Assembly (NCBI GenBank): GCA_028290225.1
Contig: JAQGKH010000074.1
Coordinates: 1-11,533, forward strand
Reading direction: 5' to 3'
Source of the DNA: Devosia sp.
Lineage (GTDB): Bacteria > Pseudomonadota > Alphaproteobacteria > Rhizobiales > Devosiaceae
DNA: 11,533 nt
Shown in pieces: positions 1 to 6,709 of the stretch. Each line of letters starts with the position of its first letter. Within the stretch, counting starts at the first letter, position 1. The notes under the pieces were generated by a model that saw nothing but the letters and a program-made list of their open reading frames with translations, made no database searches and was not told where the DNA came from. The translations under genes were made by a program, and so were the position numbers.

Positions 1-174
1 CGGATGCTGCTCACGCCAGACGACCCTGAACTGGTTTGGCCAAGGCGGCGGGAGGTGCTGTGGGAGCTGTGCCTGCGCCGACCCGGACAGTATACCAAGG
101 AGGTGGCCAGGGCCCTTGCTTCGGAGGCGGCGCTGAGGATTTTTGAGCCGCGCAGTTCATCCAAGCGCCCGTGA
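1..174 (+). CDS. 3' end of an unrecognised protein gene (partial)
   Basis: An open frame enters from the left edge and gives 57 residues before a TGA stop at 172-174. The visible tail is rich in Arg, Leu and Glu, with a helical middle (WPRRREVLWELCLRRPGQ) and a basic, Ser-rich end (PRSSSKRP). I do not recognise a family from this fragment. The frame has no stop and has the high-GC codon use of the neighbours, so it is probably a real C-terminus rather than chance. It runs towards the polysaccharide autokinase gene, with only 38 bp between the two stops, so it may belong to the same surface polysaccharide locus. That link is inference. The start and most of the gene lie outside the window. Confidence 0.45.
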   Translation, partial: RMLLTPDDPELVWPRRREVLWELCLRRPGQYTKEVARALASEAALRIFEPRSSSKRP

Positions 175-183
175 GGGCTGGAG

Positions 184-196
184 GGCTGCGGCAGCC
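184..196. terminator. Short GC hairpin between convergent genes
   Basis: GGCTG (184-188) and CAGCC (192-196) can form a 5 bp stem with a 3-base loop, extended by a G-T pair. It fills most of the 38 bp between the convergent stops at 174 and 213. There is no T-tract on either side, so an intrinsic terminator role is weakly supported. Confidence 0.25.
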
Positions 197-212
197 TGCT
201 GCGCTGACCCAG

Positions 213-2621
213 TCAAAGCGAAGCGCGGCTGCGTGCAGGCTCGCGATAATAGTTCTTGAACGTGCTCAGATAGCGCTCCGAACCGTCGGGCGCACTGAAG
301 CTGGGCAGATCGGCGAAGTTCACCTGGTTAAGCAGCGCCCCGTGGATGTGGGCTGCCAGCACGGGGTCCTTTTCAAGGAGCGAGCGCACCAGACGTCGCG
401 GCGTCTTGCCCCAATGCACCACCAGGAGGAAGGCGTCGGTCAAGGGCAAGACGGCGTTCGCGTCAACAACCGGGCCCAGCGGCGGCAGGTCGATGATAAC
501 GTAATCGAACTGTGTACGCAGCTCGCCAATCAAATGCTGCATGGCTGGCGAACCCAGAAAATCGCGGTTTTTCTGCCCCGAAGCAGCGCCTCCGCCCGGC
601 AGCACGACCAAGCCAGTGGTGTTGTCGGTGTAGACCAGGCCGCGCCAATCCGCACCTTCTGCAATTTGCAACAGACCTGGGCCTGCTCCGGGGGCAACGA
701 GCATGCTTGCGCCCTGATGCCGGAGATCCGCATCCAGCAGCATGACCCTGGCTCCTCCCGCAGCCAGCATCTCAGCAAAGGCGATTGCGACAGTGGTCTT
801 GCCTTCGCCTGGCAGGGCCGACACGATGCCCACGACAGCGCAAGCGGCGTTGCCCCGGACGCTGGCGTCCACCACGAGTTTACCCGACCGCAGGGTTTCG
901 GCAAAAGCGGAAGTGGGCGCGGTGGGCTTTTGCCCAAGGATCAGTTGGTGCGCCGCCCGATAAACAGCGGCCTCGCTCGGCTTGGCGTCCAGTGCCCCCT
1001 TGCGGCGCCTCCGAGACCCTCGCAAGCTGGGCAAATAGCCGACAAAGCGCGTCCCCAACTCTGCGGTGATTTGCTCGCCGATCCGGAAGGATCGGTCACG
1101 CACTTCCCGCAAAAACGCAATCAGCACGCCGATAAACAGCCCGCCCATGGTGGCGCCTATCAGGGAAAACAGCAGGTTCGGACTGGCGGCACCGAACGGG
1201 GTTTCCGCGGGGCTGATGATGCGAGCGGTCGGGATGGGGAAGGACTGCCGCTGCACCAGCTCTTCGTAGCGAGAAAGGAAGGAGTTGTACAAGACGTTGA
1301 GCGCTTCGGAGCGTTGCTGCAATTCGTTGAGCTGCACACGGTTCTGGTTGGACTGGGAAGCCAATGTGCTTTCAGCCGCCAGATTGTTACGCAGTTCTGC
1401 CTCGCGGCGCTCAGCGACGCCCACCTGGTCACGATAGTACTCCAGGCGACCCTCCAGCCGGTCGAGTATCTCGGTGCTAACCGTTGACAACTCATCACCA
1501 AGCACGGCGATTTGCGGGTGGTCCGGCCCGAACCTGCTGGTGATTTCGGCTATGCGGGCTTTGATGGTATCCTGTCGGGCGAGGAGTTCGGCAACATTTC
1601 CCGCGTCAACGCTGCCGTCGGACAGGAGGCTCGATTGCCCGGCCAGACCTTCGGCGCCCCTGGCGAGAGTCGCTTGCAGCTGCTCGGCCTGGGCCCGCAG
1701 CTGGGCGGTATTGGCTTGCGCCAGCACCAGTTGCTGGGTGAGATTTTCGGAGCGCTGGGTCACCAGATTGGCATCGTCGGCCAGCGACAAATCGGCCGTG
1801 CGGCGGAATTCCTCAACCGCCCGGCTGGCTTCTTGTTGGTTTGCGCTCAGCTCGGCAAGACGCTGCTGCAGCCAATCAGCAGCTGTCTTAGCCGCCTCCA
1901 AATTGGTGTTGAGCTGGTCTTGAACGAACGCATCGGCATAGGATGCGGCGATGCGGCGAGCAAGCTCCGGGTCGGGCGAGCGGTAGCCCAGATTGACCAC
2001 GGAACTGCGTCCGACCCGCTCGACGATGACATTGCGACGCAAGAGCCCGGCAACTATCTCCGTGGGCAGTTGCGTCAGGCGCGGCGGTTCGGCGGGGGGG
2101 CGATTGAGCACCAATCCGATCAGATCGCCAGCGAGACTGCGAATGCGGCTCATGAAGGACGGTGGCGGATTAAGGAAGGTCGCGTCCATGCCCAGGTTTT
2201 CGTTGCGAGCCACTTCACCCGCTAGCCGAGTGGACCTCAATACCTCGACTTGATTGAGTATGTCGGTTTCGCCTGCCGCAAAGGAGAAGGTCGTATCTTC
2301 GTCGTTGATAACTGTTCCCGCCCTGGAATCGATCAAGATCTGGCTGAAGGCCAAATAGCTTCTGGGCGCCAAGACCAGGTAGGTAATGCCGAACGCTGCC
2401 CCGATGAGAGTGGCGACGACGAGCAACGGGAGTTGCCGGCGCACCGCAGTCAGTATCTTGCCGATATCGATGAAGCGGATATCGGACGGCAGCTCGTCGT
2501 CTAGGCCGGGACGGCGCACCCTATTGACCAGATCCACACCGCGCTGACGTCCCATGCCTGCGGACCACTCAGAGGCCGGTTCAGTGTACTTCAATATGGC
2601 CCCGCTCCTGCAACAAACCAT
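213..2621 (-). CDS. Exopolysaccharide chain-length regulator / tyrosine autokinase (Wzc/ExoP family)
   Basis: This is an inner-membrane polysaccharide co-polymerase fused to a bacterial tyrosine kinase. Such proteins control polymer length and export by cycles of autophosphorylation. A Wzz-type N-terminus has a first membrane span near residues 63-85. A long periplasmic coiled-coil stretch follows (about 240-455), then a Pro-rich segment (467-481) and a second span (about 482-503). The cytoplasmic kinase has a Walker A loop SALPGEGKTT (601-610), Walker A' VMLLDADLR (626-634) and Walker B YVIIDLPP (707-714). Three C-terminal tyrosines (784, 791, 792) are candidate phosphosites, a short cluster compared with Wzc. 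The length of 802 residues is normal. The start is uncertain: the outermost ATG (2621) has no ribosome site, a TTG at 2594 lies 10 bases after CAGGAG, and another ATG lies at 2555. Conserved sequence begins near residue 50, so all three fit. Confidence 0.93.
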   Translation of the reverse strand: MVCCRSGAILKYTEPASEWSAGMGRQRGVDLVNRVRRPGLDDELPSDIRFIDIGKILTAVRRQLPLLVVATLIGAAFGITYLVLAPRSYLAFSQILIDSRAGTVINDEDTTFSFAAGETDILNQVEVLRSTRLAGEVARNENLGMDATFLNPPPSFMSRIRSLAGDLIGLVLNRPPAEPPRLTQLPTEIVAGLLRRNVIVERVGRSSVVNLGYRSPDPELARRIAASYADAFVQDQLNTNLEAAKTAADWLQQRLAELSANQQEASRAVEEFRRTADLSLADDANLVTQRSENLTQQLVLAQANTAQLRAQAEQLQATLARGAEGLAGQSSLLSDGSVDAGNVAELLARQDTIKARIAEITSRFGPDHPQIAVLGDELSTVSTEILDRLEGRLEYYRDQVGVAERREAELRNNLAAESTLASQSNQNRVQLNELQQRSEALNVLYNSFLSRYEELVQRQSFPIPTARIISPAETPFGAASPNLLFSLIGATMGGLFIGVLIAFLREVRDRSFRIGEQITAELGTRFVGYLPSLRGSRRRRKGALDAKPSEAAVYRAAHQLILGQKPTAPTSAFAETLRSGKLVVDASVRGNAACAVVGIVSALPGEGKTTVAIAFAEMLAAGGARVMLLDADLRHQGASMLVAPGAGPGLLQIAEGADWRGLVYTDNTTGLVVLPGGGAASGQKNRDFLGSPAMQHLIGELRTQFDYVIIDLPPLGPVVDANAVLPLTDAFLLVVHWGKTPRRLVRSLLEKDPVLAAHIHGALLNQVNFADLPSFSAPDGSERYLSTFKNYYREPARSRASL

Positions 2622-2712
2622 GCACGGATGTTGTAACGACGAATAAGGCCGGGGTCTTTGTTGTTGTGGTGCGGAACACTACCTACTGGGTTCCTGGACC
2701 GACCAGACAGGA
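2622..2712 (-). promoter_or_regulatory. Spacer between ABC exporter and autokinase genes, with a GGAAC/GTTCC inverted repeat
   Basis: This 91 bp gap separates two genes on the same strand. It holds GGAAC (2673-2677) and GTTCC (2690-2694) as inverted arms 12 bases apart. Neither arm has an EcfG-type CGTT at the right distance: the minus-strand GGAAC is followed at 16 bases by CGCA. I see no convincing sigma70 boxes or T-tract terminator. The genes may be read as one unit, or the downstream gene may have its own promoter here. Confidence 0.25.
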
Positions 2713-4578
2713 TCAGGCCGTTTCCACCGTGAACTGTAGCCGGGCAAGGTCGGCATAGGGTCCTTCCCGAAGCATCAGTTCCTCATGCGAGCCTTGGTCG
2801 ACAATGCGTCCGCGACTGACAACGAGGATCGTATCGGCCTTGCGGACCGTAGCGAGGCGGTGAGCAATCACCAATGTCGTGCGCCCGCTGCGAAGGCGCG
2901 CCAAGGCTGTTTGCACCAGCCGTTCGCTGGAGGAGTCCAGGGCGCTCGTGGCTTCATCGAGCAGGAGGATGGGGGCATTTTTGAGCAGGGCCCGTGCAAT
3001 GGCGAGGCGCTGGCGCTGGCCGCCCGACAGGGTCACGCCGCGTTCGCCAACCGGTGTGTCGTAGCCGAGTGGCATTTGCGCAATGAATTCGTCAGCCAGC
3101 GCCATTTCGCAGGCCAGCACAACATCGTCCAGGCTGGCATCGGCGTCGCCGAAGCGCACATTGTCGGCGATGGTGCCAGAGAAGATGGTCGGCTCCTGCT
3201 CCACCACCGCTATTCGACGACGAAGCTGGCGCAGGTCGGCGCGCCGCACATCCACGCCGTCGACCAGAATGGCACCCTCCTGCACGTCGTAAAAGCGCTG
3301 CAACAGCGAGAACAGGGTGGATTTTCCCGCTCCCGAGGAGCCGACCAGGGCGACGGTCTTGCCGCTTGCCGCCTCGAAGCTCAAGCGGTCCAGCACGGGT
3401 TCGGGATCGCCTCGATCATAGCGGAAGGTGACATTGCTGAACCGAATGACGCCGGCGGCGGGTTCCGGCATGGGCTCGGGATCAGTTGGGCTCTCGATAG
3501 CGGGCCGGGTGTCGAGAATTTCGACTATCCGTTCCGTTGAGCCGGCAACGACATGGAGCGAGCCGATGACTTCGGACAATGTGGCCAGCGAGCCCGCTCC
3601 CATCCAGGCATAGAGCAGGAACTGGGTAAGTTCGCCGGTGCTCGCCATTCCCTGGAATACGGCCCAGGCTCCCCACCAGATCACGAAGATCATGGCAGAG
3701 CTCGACAAGAACATCAGCATCGAGATCAGCAGCGCGCGCGACTTCAGCCGCCGGGTTTCGGCCTCCAGGCTTGCGTGGCCGATGGTTCCATAGCGCTGAA
3801 CCTCCTCATCCTCGCGAGTGAAGGATTTCACCGTTCGGGTGGCGCTCAGCACCTCGGTGGAACGTGCCGCCAGATCGGCTAGAGCGTCCTGGCTGCGCCG
3901 GGACATGCCCCGCAAGCGCCGGGCCATGATCAGCAAGGGCAGCATGATGAAGGGCGCCGCGATGAGGACCGCAAGTGTCAGAAACGCATTGGTCAACAAC
4001 ATGAACACGAAGGCCCCCGCGATGGTGACCAGCGCCCGAAGAGCTGTTGATGCGGTAGCGGTGATTGCGGATTTGATGGTGGAAACGTCGCCGTTCAGCC
4101 GCGATGCCAGGTCACCAACCCGGTGACGATCAAAGAATGCCGGATCAAGACGCAGCAGGTGAGCAAACACGGCCAAGCGGATATCTGCCACGATCCGCTC
4201 GCCGATATAGGCGATGTGGTAGAACCGAATGCCGTTCGCCACCGCGGCTGCCGTGCCGAACAAGCCGATCAACCAGGCATGCTGGCCCACCAGGCTCAGG
4301 TCCTGGGCGACAAATCCGGTGTCGATCATCCGCCCAAAGAAGAGGGGGATGAACAAGGATGAAACGGTCGACAGAATCAGAAAGGCAAGCGTCAGGACAA
4401 GGCGCACTGGATAGCGCAGAACATAGGGGAAGAGGCGGCGCAGCGGCTGCAACTTGGCTACGGCAGCCTTGCCACTCCTGGAGGAAGGTCGTTTCCTGCC
4501 ATGCACCCATCCAGTTTTTAACACCAAGAGAACCTTTTGTCCGAGCCATCGGCGGCTGCGAGCATTCATGAGGAGCAC
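2713..4578 (-). CDS. ABC exporter, fused permease and ATPase (MsbA/ABCB-like)
   Basis: This is a half-size ABC exporter that would act as a homodimer in the inner membrane. The N-terminal half has several hydrophobic spans (for example about 57-80, 100-115, 180-220 and 284-310). The nucleotide-binding domain follows from about 377: Walker A GSSGAGKST (413-421), Q-loop Gln461, signature LSGGQ (517-521), Walker B ILLLDEA (537-543) and switch His573. All ATPase residues look intact, so it should be active. The substrate cannot be read from sequence. Its place before a Wzc/ExoP-type gene suggests a lipid-linked or polysaccharide-related cargo. It may also be a general lipid or drug exporter. The outermost start is GTG at 4578, with an ATG three codons in (4569). 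Neither has a clear ribosome site, while a TTG at 4527 follows AAAAGG. The basic N-terminal 40 residues may therefore be partly untranslated. Confidence 0.93.
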   Translation of the reverse strand: MLLMNARSRRWLGQKVLLVLKTGWVHGRKRPSSRSGKAAVAKLQPLRRLFPYVLRYPVRLVLTLAFLILSTVSSLFIPLFFGRMIDTGFVAQDLSLVGQHAWLIGLFGTAAAVANGIRFYHIAYIGERIVADIRLAVFAHLLRLDPAFFDRHRVGDLASRLNGDVSTIKSAITATASTALRALVTIAGAFVFMLLTNAFLTLAVLIAAPFIMLPLLIMARRLRGMSRRSQDALADLAARSTEVLSATRTVKSFTREDEEVQRYGTIGHASLEAETRRLKSRALLISMLMFLSSSAMIFVIWWGAWAVFQGMASTGELTQFLLYAWMGAGSLATLSEVIGSLHVVAGSTERIVEILDTRPAIESPTDPEPMPEPAAGVIRFSNVTFRYDRGDPEPVLDRLSFEAASGKTVALVGSSGAGKSTLFSLLQRFYDVQEGAILVDGVDVRRADLRQLRRRIAVVEQEPTIFSGTIADNVRFGDADASLDDVVLACEMALADEFIAQMPLGYDTPVGERGVTLSGGQRQRLAIARALLKNAPILLLDEATSALDSSSERLVQTALARLRSGRTTLVIAHRLATVRKADTILVVSRGRIVDQGSHEELMLREGPYADLARLQFTVETA

Positions 4579-4799
4579 ACCAGAAGGGCGTCAAGCCGGG
4601 GCAACTACTGCTGCCGGCGGACTTACTAGGTCTTCATCGGCCCGATGATGCTCCAAGCAAACCCAAGACGGCCATAATCATAGGTAAGGGACATGGCAGT
4701 CCTGGCGTTATATGGTTAAAGGGGACGGGAACCGGTTATTCACTAGCTGTTAACCAGCTTGACCGGCGAGCCGTAGCAGCACTTGCAAGGAGTAAACCC
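4579..4799. promoter_or_regulatory. Divergent spacer between ABC exporter and DUF2934 genes
   Basis: This 221 bp region serves two outward-facing genes. It contains the palindrome AACCGGTT (4730-4737) inside a GGAAC-containing stretch, and the repeat AGCTG-TTAAC-CAGCT (4745-4759). On the minus strand I could not find a convincing promoter for the exporter gene. No open frame here looks coding. Confidence 0.35.
4728..4752 (+). promoter_or_regulatory. Possible EcfG-type promoter of the DUF2934 gene (imperfect)
   Basis: GGAAC lies at 4728-4732. Sixteen bases later the sequence is GTTA, and at 15 bases it is TGTT, against the expected CGTT at 16-17. It is about 50 bases before the start codon at 4800, a reasonable leader length. 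The match is one base short in spacing or in sequence, so this is a candidate only. It gains some weight from the exact EcfG promoter 720 bp away. Confidence 0.35.
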
Positions 4800-5000
4800 A
4801 TGGACACTCAGATCAAAGACCGGGCTTATGCGCTCTGGGAAGCGGCCGGGCGACCAGAGGGCCAGGACGAGCATTTCTGGTTTGCCGCAGCAGCCGAGTT
4901 GGCGCAAGCCGATGCGCCCCAGCCGACCGCAGAGCCAGAGCCGACGGCCAAGCCCACCAAGGCAAAGGCCCGCGCACCCCGAGCCAAAAAGGCTGCTTGA
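4800..5000 (+). CDS. DUF2934 family small protein
   Basis: This small soluble protein of 66 residues matches the DUF2934 pattern. A helix (residues 3-16, DRAYALWEAAG) is followed by GRPEGQDEHFWFAAAAEL (17-34), which has the family's short R-PEG-D--W-like signature. The rest (38-66) is a low-complexity tail of Ala, Pro and Lys that is probably disordered and could bind nucleic acid or another acidic partner; that is inference. The molecular function of DUF2934 proteins is not established. The ATG has a strong ribosome site, AAGGAG, 8 bases upstream (4787-4792). The gene stands alone on the + strand between a divergent ABC exporter gene and a convergent PRC-barrel gene, next to other stress-type small genes. 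A GGAAC-containing candidate promoter precedes it. Confidence 0.85.
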   Translation: MDTQIKDRAYALWEAAGRPEGQDEHFWFAAAAELAQADAPQPTAEPEPTAKPTKAKARAPRAKKAA

Positions 5001-5008
5001 GGGCATGA

Positions 5009-5029
5009 CCGGCGCTTGTTGAGTGCCGG
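5009..5029. terminator. Hairpin between convergent DUF2934 and PRC-barrel genes
   Basis: CCGGCGCT (5009-5016) pairs with AGTGCCGG (5022-5029) over 8 bp, with one G-T pair and a 5-base loop TGTTG. It lies in the 41 bp between the two facing stop codons. There is no T-tract, so it may slow or end transcription in both directions without being a classic intrinsic terminator. Confidence 0.5.
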
Positions 5030-5041
5030 CCGGCGCCCATC

Positions 5042-5419
5042 TCAAATCCAGTAGGGCGGCACGCCGTAGTACTCGTATAGGCGCAGGCCGTTGTCGGAAC
5101 TCCAATAGGCGTCATCGTCGCGATCATAGCAGGGAGCGCCTTCCAGCTGTTCGCGGGTGACGTCCAGGCGATAGCCCCCAAGGGCTTCGTCATATTCGAG
5201 CTTGGACCAGGGCAAAGGGTAGTGAGCATCGCCGATCCCCATGAACCCGCCAAAGCTGAGCACCGCGTAGCCGACCTTGCCGCTGCGCTTTTCCAGCATG
5301 ACGCGCTGAATCGAGCCGATGTGCTCGCCCTCGCGGTCGAATACCCGGGTGCCCTCGACCTTGTCCGACCCAATCAGGTCATGGGTTTCCTTGGCATAAA
5401 CGTCCTGCTCCTCAGCCAT
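5042..5419 (-). CDS. PRC-barrel domain protein
   Basis: The product has 125 residues. A PRC-barrel spans about residues 14-90: LIGSDKVEGTRVFDREGEHIG, then the strand pair IQRVMLEKRSGKVGYAVLSFGG, then HYPLPWSKLEYDEALGGY and a strand ending LDVT. This fold is shared with photosynthetic reaction centre subunit H and RimM, but free-standing copies in alphaproteobacteria are mostly uncharacterised and often stress-linked. The C-terminus (94-125) is aromatic and acidic, with many Tyr and Trp (YDRDDDAYW, YEYYGVPPYW). The frame stays open upstream to 5707, but the ATG at 5419 is chosen because AAGGAG lies 7 bases before it and the barrel begins soon after. An exact EcfG-type promoter lies about 35 bases upstream, so expression in the general stress response is likely. 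Confidence 0.9.
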   Translation of the reverse strand: MAEEQDVYAKETHDLIGSDKVEGTRVFDREGEHIGSIQRVMLEKRSGKVGYAVLSFGGFMGIGDAHYPLPWSKLEYDEALGGYRLDVTREQLEGAPCYDRDDDAYWSSDNGLRLYEYYGVPPYWI

Positions 5420-5451
5420 GGTTGTGCTCCTTGGTTGGAGAATAAGCGAGC

Positions 5452-5476
5452 AACGCATCAGCCAGAGCCCTGTTCC
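5452..5476 (-). promoter_or_regulatory. EcfG/RpoE2-type general stress promoter of the PRC-barrel gene
   Basis: On the minus strand GGAAC (5472-5476) is followed by exactly 16 bases and then CGTT (5452-5455). This is the consensus known for the alphaproteobacterial general stress sigma factor (EcfG, RpoE2 in Sinorhizobium). The -10 element lies 32 bases before the ATG at 5419, with the ribosome site between, which is ideal geometry. No sigma factor gene is in the window, so the assignment rests on motif and placement. Confidence 0.8.
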
Positions 5477-5483
5477 GCCTGGG

Positions 5484-5508
5484 GGAACCCCTCTCCTTCG
5501 AGCGCATT
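5484..5508 (+). promoter_or_regulatory. Possible second, divergent GGAAC promoter for the membrane-protein gene
   Basis: GGAAC at 5484-5488 faces the opposite way from the PRC promoter, separated from it by 7 bases. Sixteen bases later the sequence is CATT (5505-5508), one base off CGTT. The downstream gene starts at 5614, giving a leader of about 100 bases. The exact -35 box supports it; the changed -10 box and long leader weaken it. Confidence 0.35.
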
Positions 5509-5613
5509 GCATTTGGCAGGCGAGCAGGACGCGCCGCTGCCGGGGATCTCGGCATGGTCGCTCTGGCATGTCGCCGGCATGAGGCGCAATGCGCCAATCA
5601 AGGGAGAAGAGTG

Positions 5614-5916
5614 ATGGCGACGATCCCGAACGAACCGACGCGCACAGTGGCGGAGGTCGATAGGCTGGTCGATGAAAATGGCTCGCCCGTCGTAGTTCCC
5701 GAAGCATCGCCGCTCAAGGTTGCCCATGCCGGCGAAGCAACGGTTGGTGCGACCGGGCCGACCAATTGGTGGCTGTACGGGCTGATCGGCCTCGCGGTCG
5801 TCATCGCGCTGTTGTTTTTGCTGCAGATGTTCAATGGAGCGCCCGGCACTGACGTCCAGCCTGGCTCGCCAGTCGCCGAACCGGTAGTGGAAACACCCGT
5901 GGCGCCTGCTCCCTAG
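5614..5916 (+). CDS. Small single-pass membrane protein of unknown function
   Basis: This is a 100-residue protein that I cannot assign to a family. An N-terminal soluble part (1-50) has acidic and Pro/Thr-rich patches. One strong hydrophobic span follows (about 52-73, WWLYGLIGLAVVIALLFLLQ). The tail (74-100) is rich in Pro, Ala, Val and Gly (PVAEPVVETPVAPAP) and likely extended. With no cleavable signal peptide, it is probably anchored in the inner membrane with the tail in the periplasm; topology is inferred. The frame is open from 5554, but ATG 5614 follows AGGGAG at 7 bases, and earlier codons overlap the promoter zone. It is divergent from the PRC-barrel gene and convergent with the OmpA-type gene. 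It may share stress control through the back-to-back GGAAC element. Confidence 0.8.
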   Translation: MATIPNEPTRTVAEVDRLVDENGSPVVVPEASPLKVAHAGEATVGATGPTNWWLYGLIGLAVVIALLFLLQMFNGAPGTDVQPGSPVAEPVVETPVAPAP

Positions 5917-5926
5917 GAGCAAATAA

Positions 5927-5956
5927 CGGAAGGCACGAGCTATCCCGTGCCTTCCG
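5927..5956. terminator. Strong bidirectional hairpin terminator
   Basis: CGGAAGGCACG (5927-5937) and CGTGCCTTCCG (5946-5956) form a perfect 11 bp stem with an 8-base loop. It sits between the stop of the membrane-protein gene (5916) and that of the OmpA-type gene (5964). Read on the minus strand the stem is followed by TTATTT, so it should act as an intrinsic terminator for the OmpA-type gene. On the + strand no T-run follows. Confidence 0.8.
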
Positions 5957-5963
5957 CGCCGGA

Positions 5964-6629
5964 TCAGCCGTTGATCGGGGAGATCTGGATTTCCACGCGC
6001 CGGTTCTGCGCGCGGCCGGACTCGGTGGTGTTGGATGCGATCGGGCTGGTTTCGCCTTTGCCCTCGATGAAGAACCGCCGCTGATCGATCCCCTGGTTGG
6101 CAAGGATGGTGGCGACCGACACGGCGCGCCGCTGCGACAGGCTCAGATTGTAGTTGTCGTCGCCCTGCGAGTCGGTGTGCCCATAAACATCGACGATGGT
6201 TTTCTCGAACTTCTTGAGGACCAGGGCCACTGAAACGAGCGTCTGGTTGAACTGGGGCTGCACGCTGGCCTGATCGGTGGCGAAGGTGATGTTGGAGGGC
6301 ATGTTGAGGATGATCTGCTGGCCCACGCGGGTCACGGAAACGCCGGTGCCCTGCAGCTGCGCGCGCAGTTCGGCTTCCTGATCATCCATGTAATCGCCGA
6401 TGGCCGCGCCGGCGAGGCCGCCCACGCCGGCGCCGATCAACGCGCCGACGCGTGGGTCGCCCCCGACGGCGGCACCGACCAGGGCGCCGGTGATCGCGCC
6501 GCCGCCAGTGCCCAAGAGAGCGCCGCCGGCGGTGTTGGAGAGCTGGGATTCGCCGGTGTACGGATTGATGCTGGTGCAGGCGCTGAGTGCCAGTGCGGCA
6601 AGGCCTGCAACAAGTAGCTTGGTGGTCAT
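5964..6629 (-). CDS. OmpA-family outer-membrane lipoprotein with glycine-zipper domain
   Basis: This is a predicted lipoprotein of 221 residues that would tie the outer membrane to peptidoglycan. A signal peptide ends in the lipobox LSAC with Cys18 as the lipid-bearing residue. Residues 34-80 form a Gly/Ala-rich glycine-zipper segment (GGALLGTGGGAITGALVG, then GALIGAGVGGLAGAAIGDY). A C-terminal OmpA peptidoglycan-binding domain (about 105-218) has FATDQASV, then YGHTDSQG with Asp153, SLSQRRA with Arg168, and the closing NRRVEI. Asp153 and Arg168 match the known diaminopimelate-binding pair. The layout is that of YiaD-type lipoproteins. The ATG has AGGGGTG 5 bases upstream. The gene lies 80 bp after the SDR gene on the same strand and ends at a strong hairpin, so it may be read with it or alone. 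Confidence 0.93.
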   Translation of the reverse strand: MTTKLLVAGLAALALSACTSINPYTGESQLSNTAGGALLGTGGGAITGALVGAAVGGDPRVGALIGAGVGGLAGAAIGDYMDDQEAELRAQLQGTGVSVTRVGQQIILNMPSNITFATDQASVQPQFNQTLVSVALVLKKFEKTIVDVYGHTDSQGDDNYNLSLSQRRAVSVATILANQGIDQRRFFIEGKGETSPIASNTTESGRAQNRRVEIQISPING

Positions 6630-6677
6630 CGATTCACCCCTGATGGAAATGGCCGGGTAGGTGTGCCTTGATTATGG

Positions 6678-6687
6678 CACCATGGTG
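6678..6687. repeat. 10 bp palindrome upstream of the OmpA-type gene
   Basis: CACCATGGTG is a perfect palindrome in the 80 bp between the SDR stop (6710) and the OmpA-type start (6629). GTGCC (6663-6667) and GGCAC (6676-6680) next to it form an alternative 5 bp stem. It could be a small operator or an attenuating hairpin; the length is not beyond chance. Confidence 0.25.
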
Positions 6688-6709
6688 AACGGGCGATGAA
6701 CGAAAGCCC

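Noticed and set aside
171..1487. Long + strand open frame of 438 codons
   Set aside because: It is the antisense shadow of the autokinase gene, which has full domain support on the minus strand; the translated product has no recognisable features.
2673..2694. GGAAC and GTTCC before the autokinase as EcfG promoters
   Set aside because: No CGTT-like -10 box lies 16-17 bases from the minus-strand GGAAC, and the + strand box points into the ABC exporter gene.
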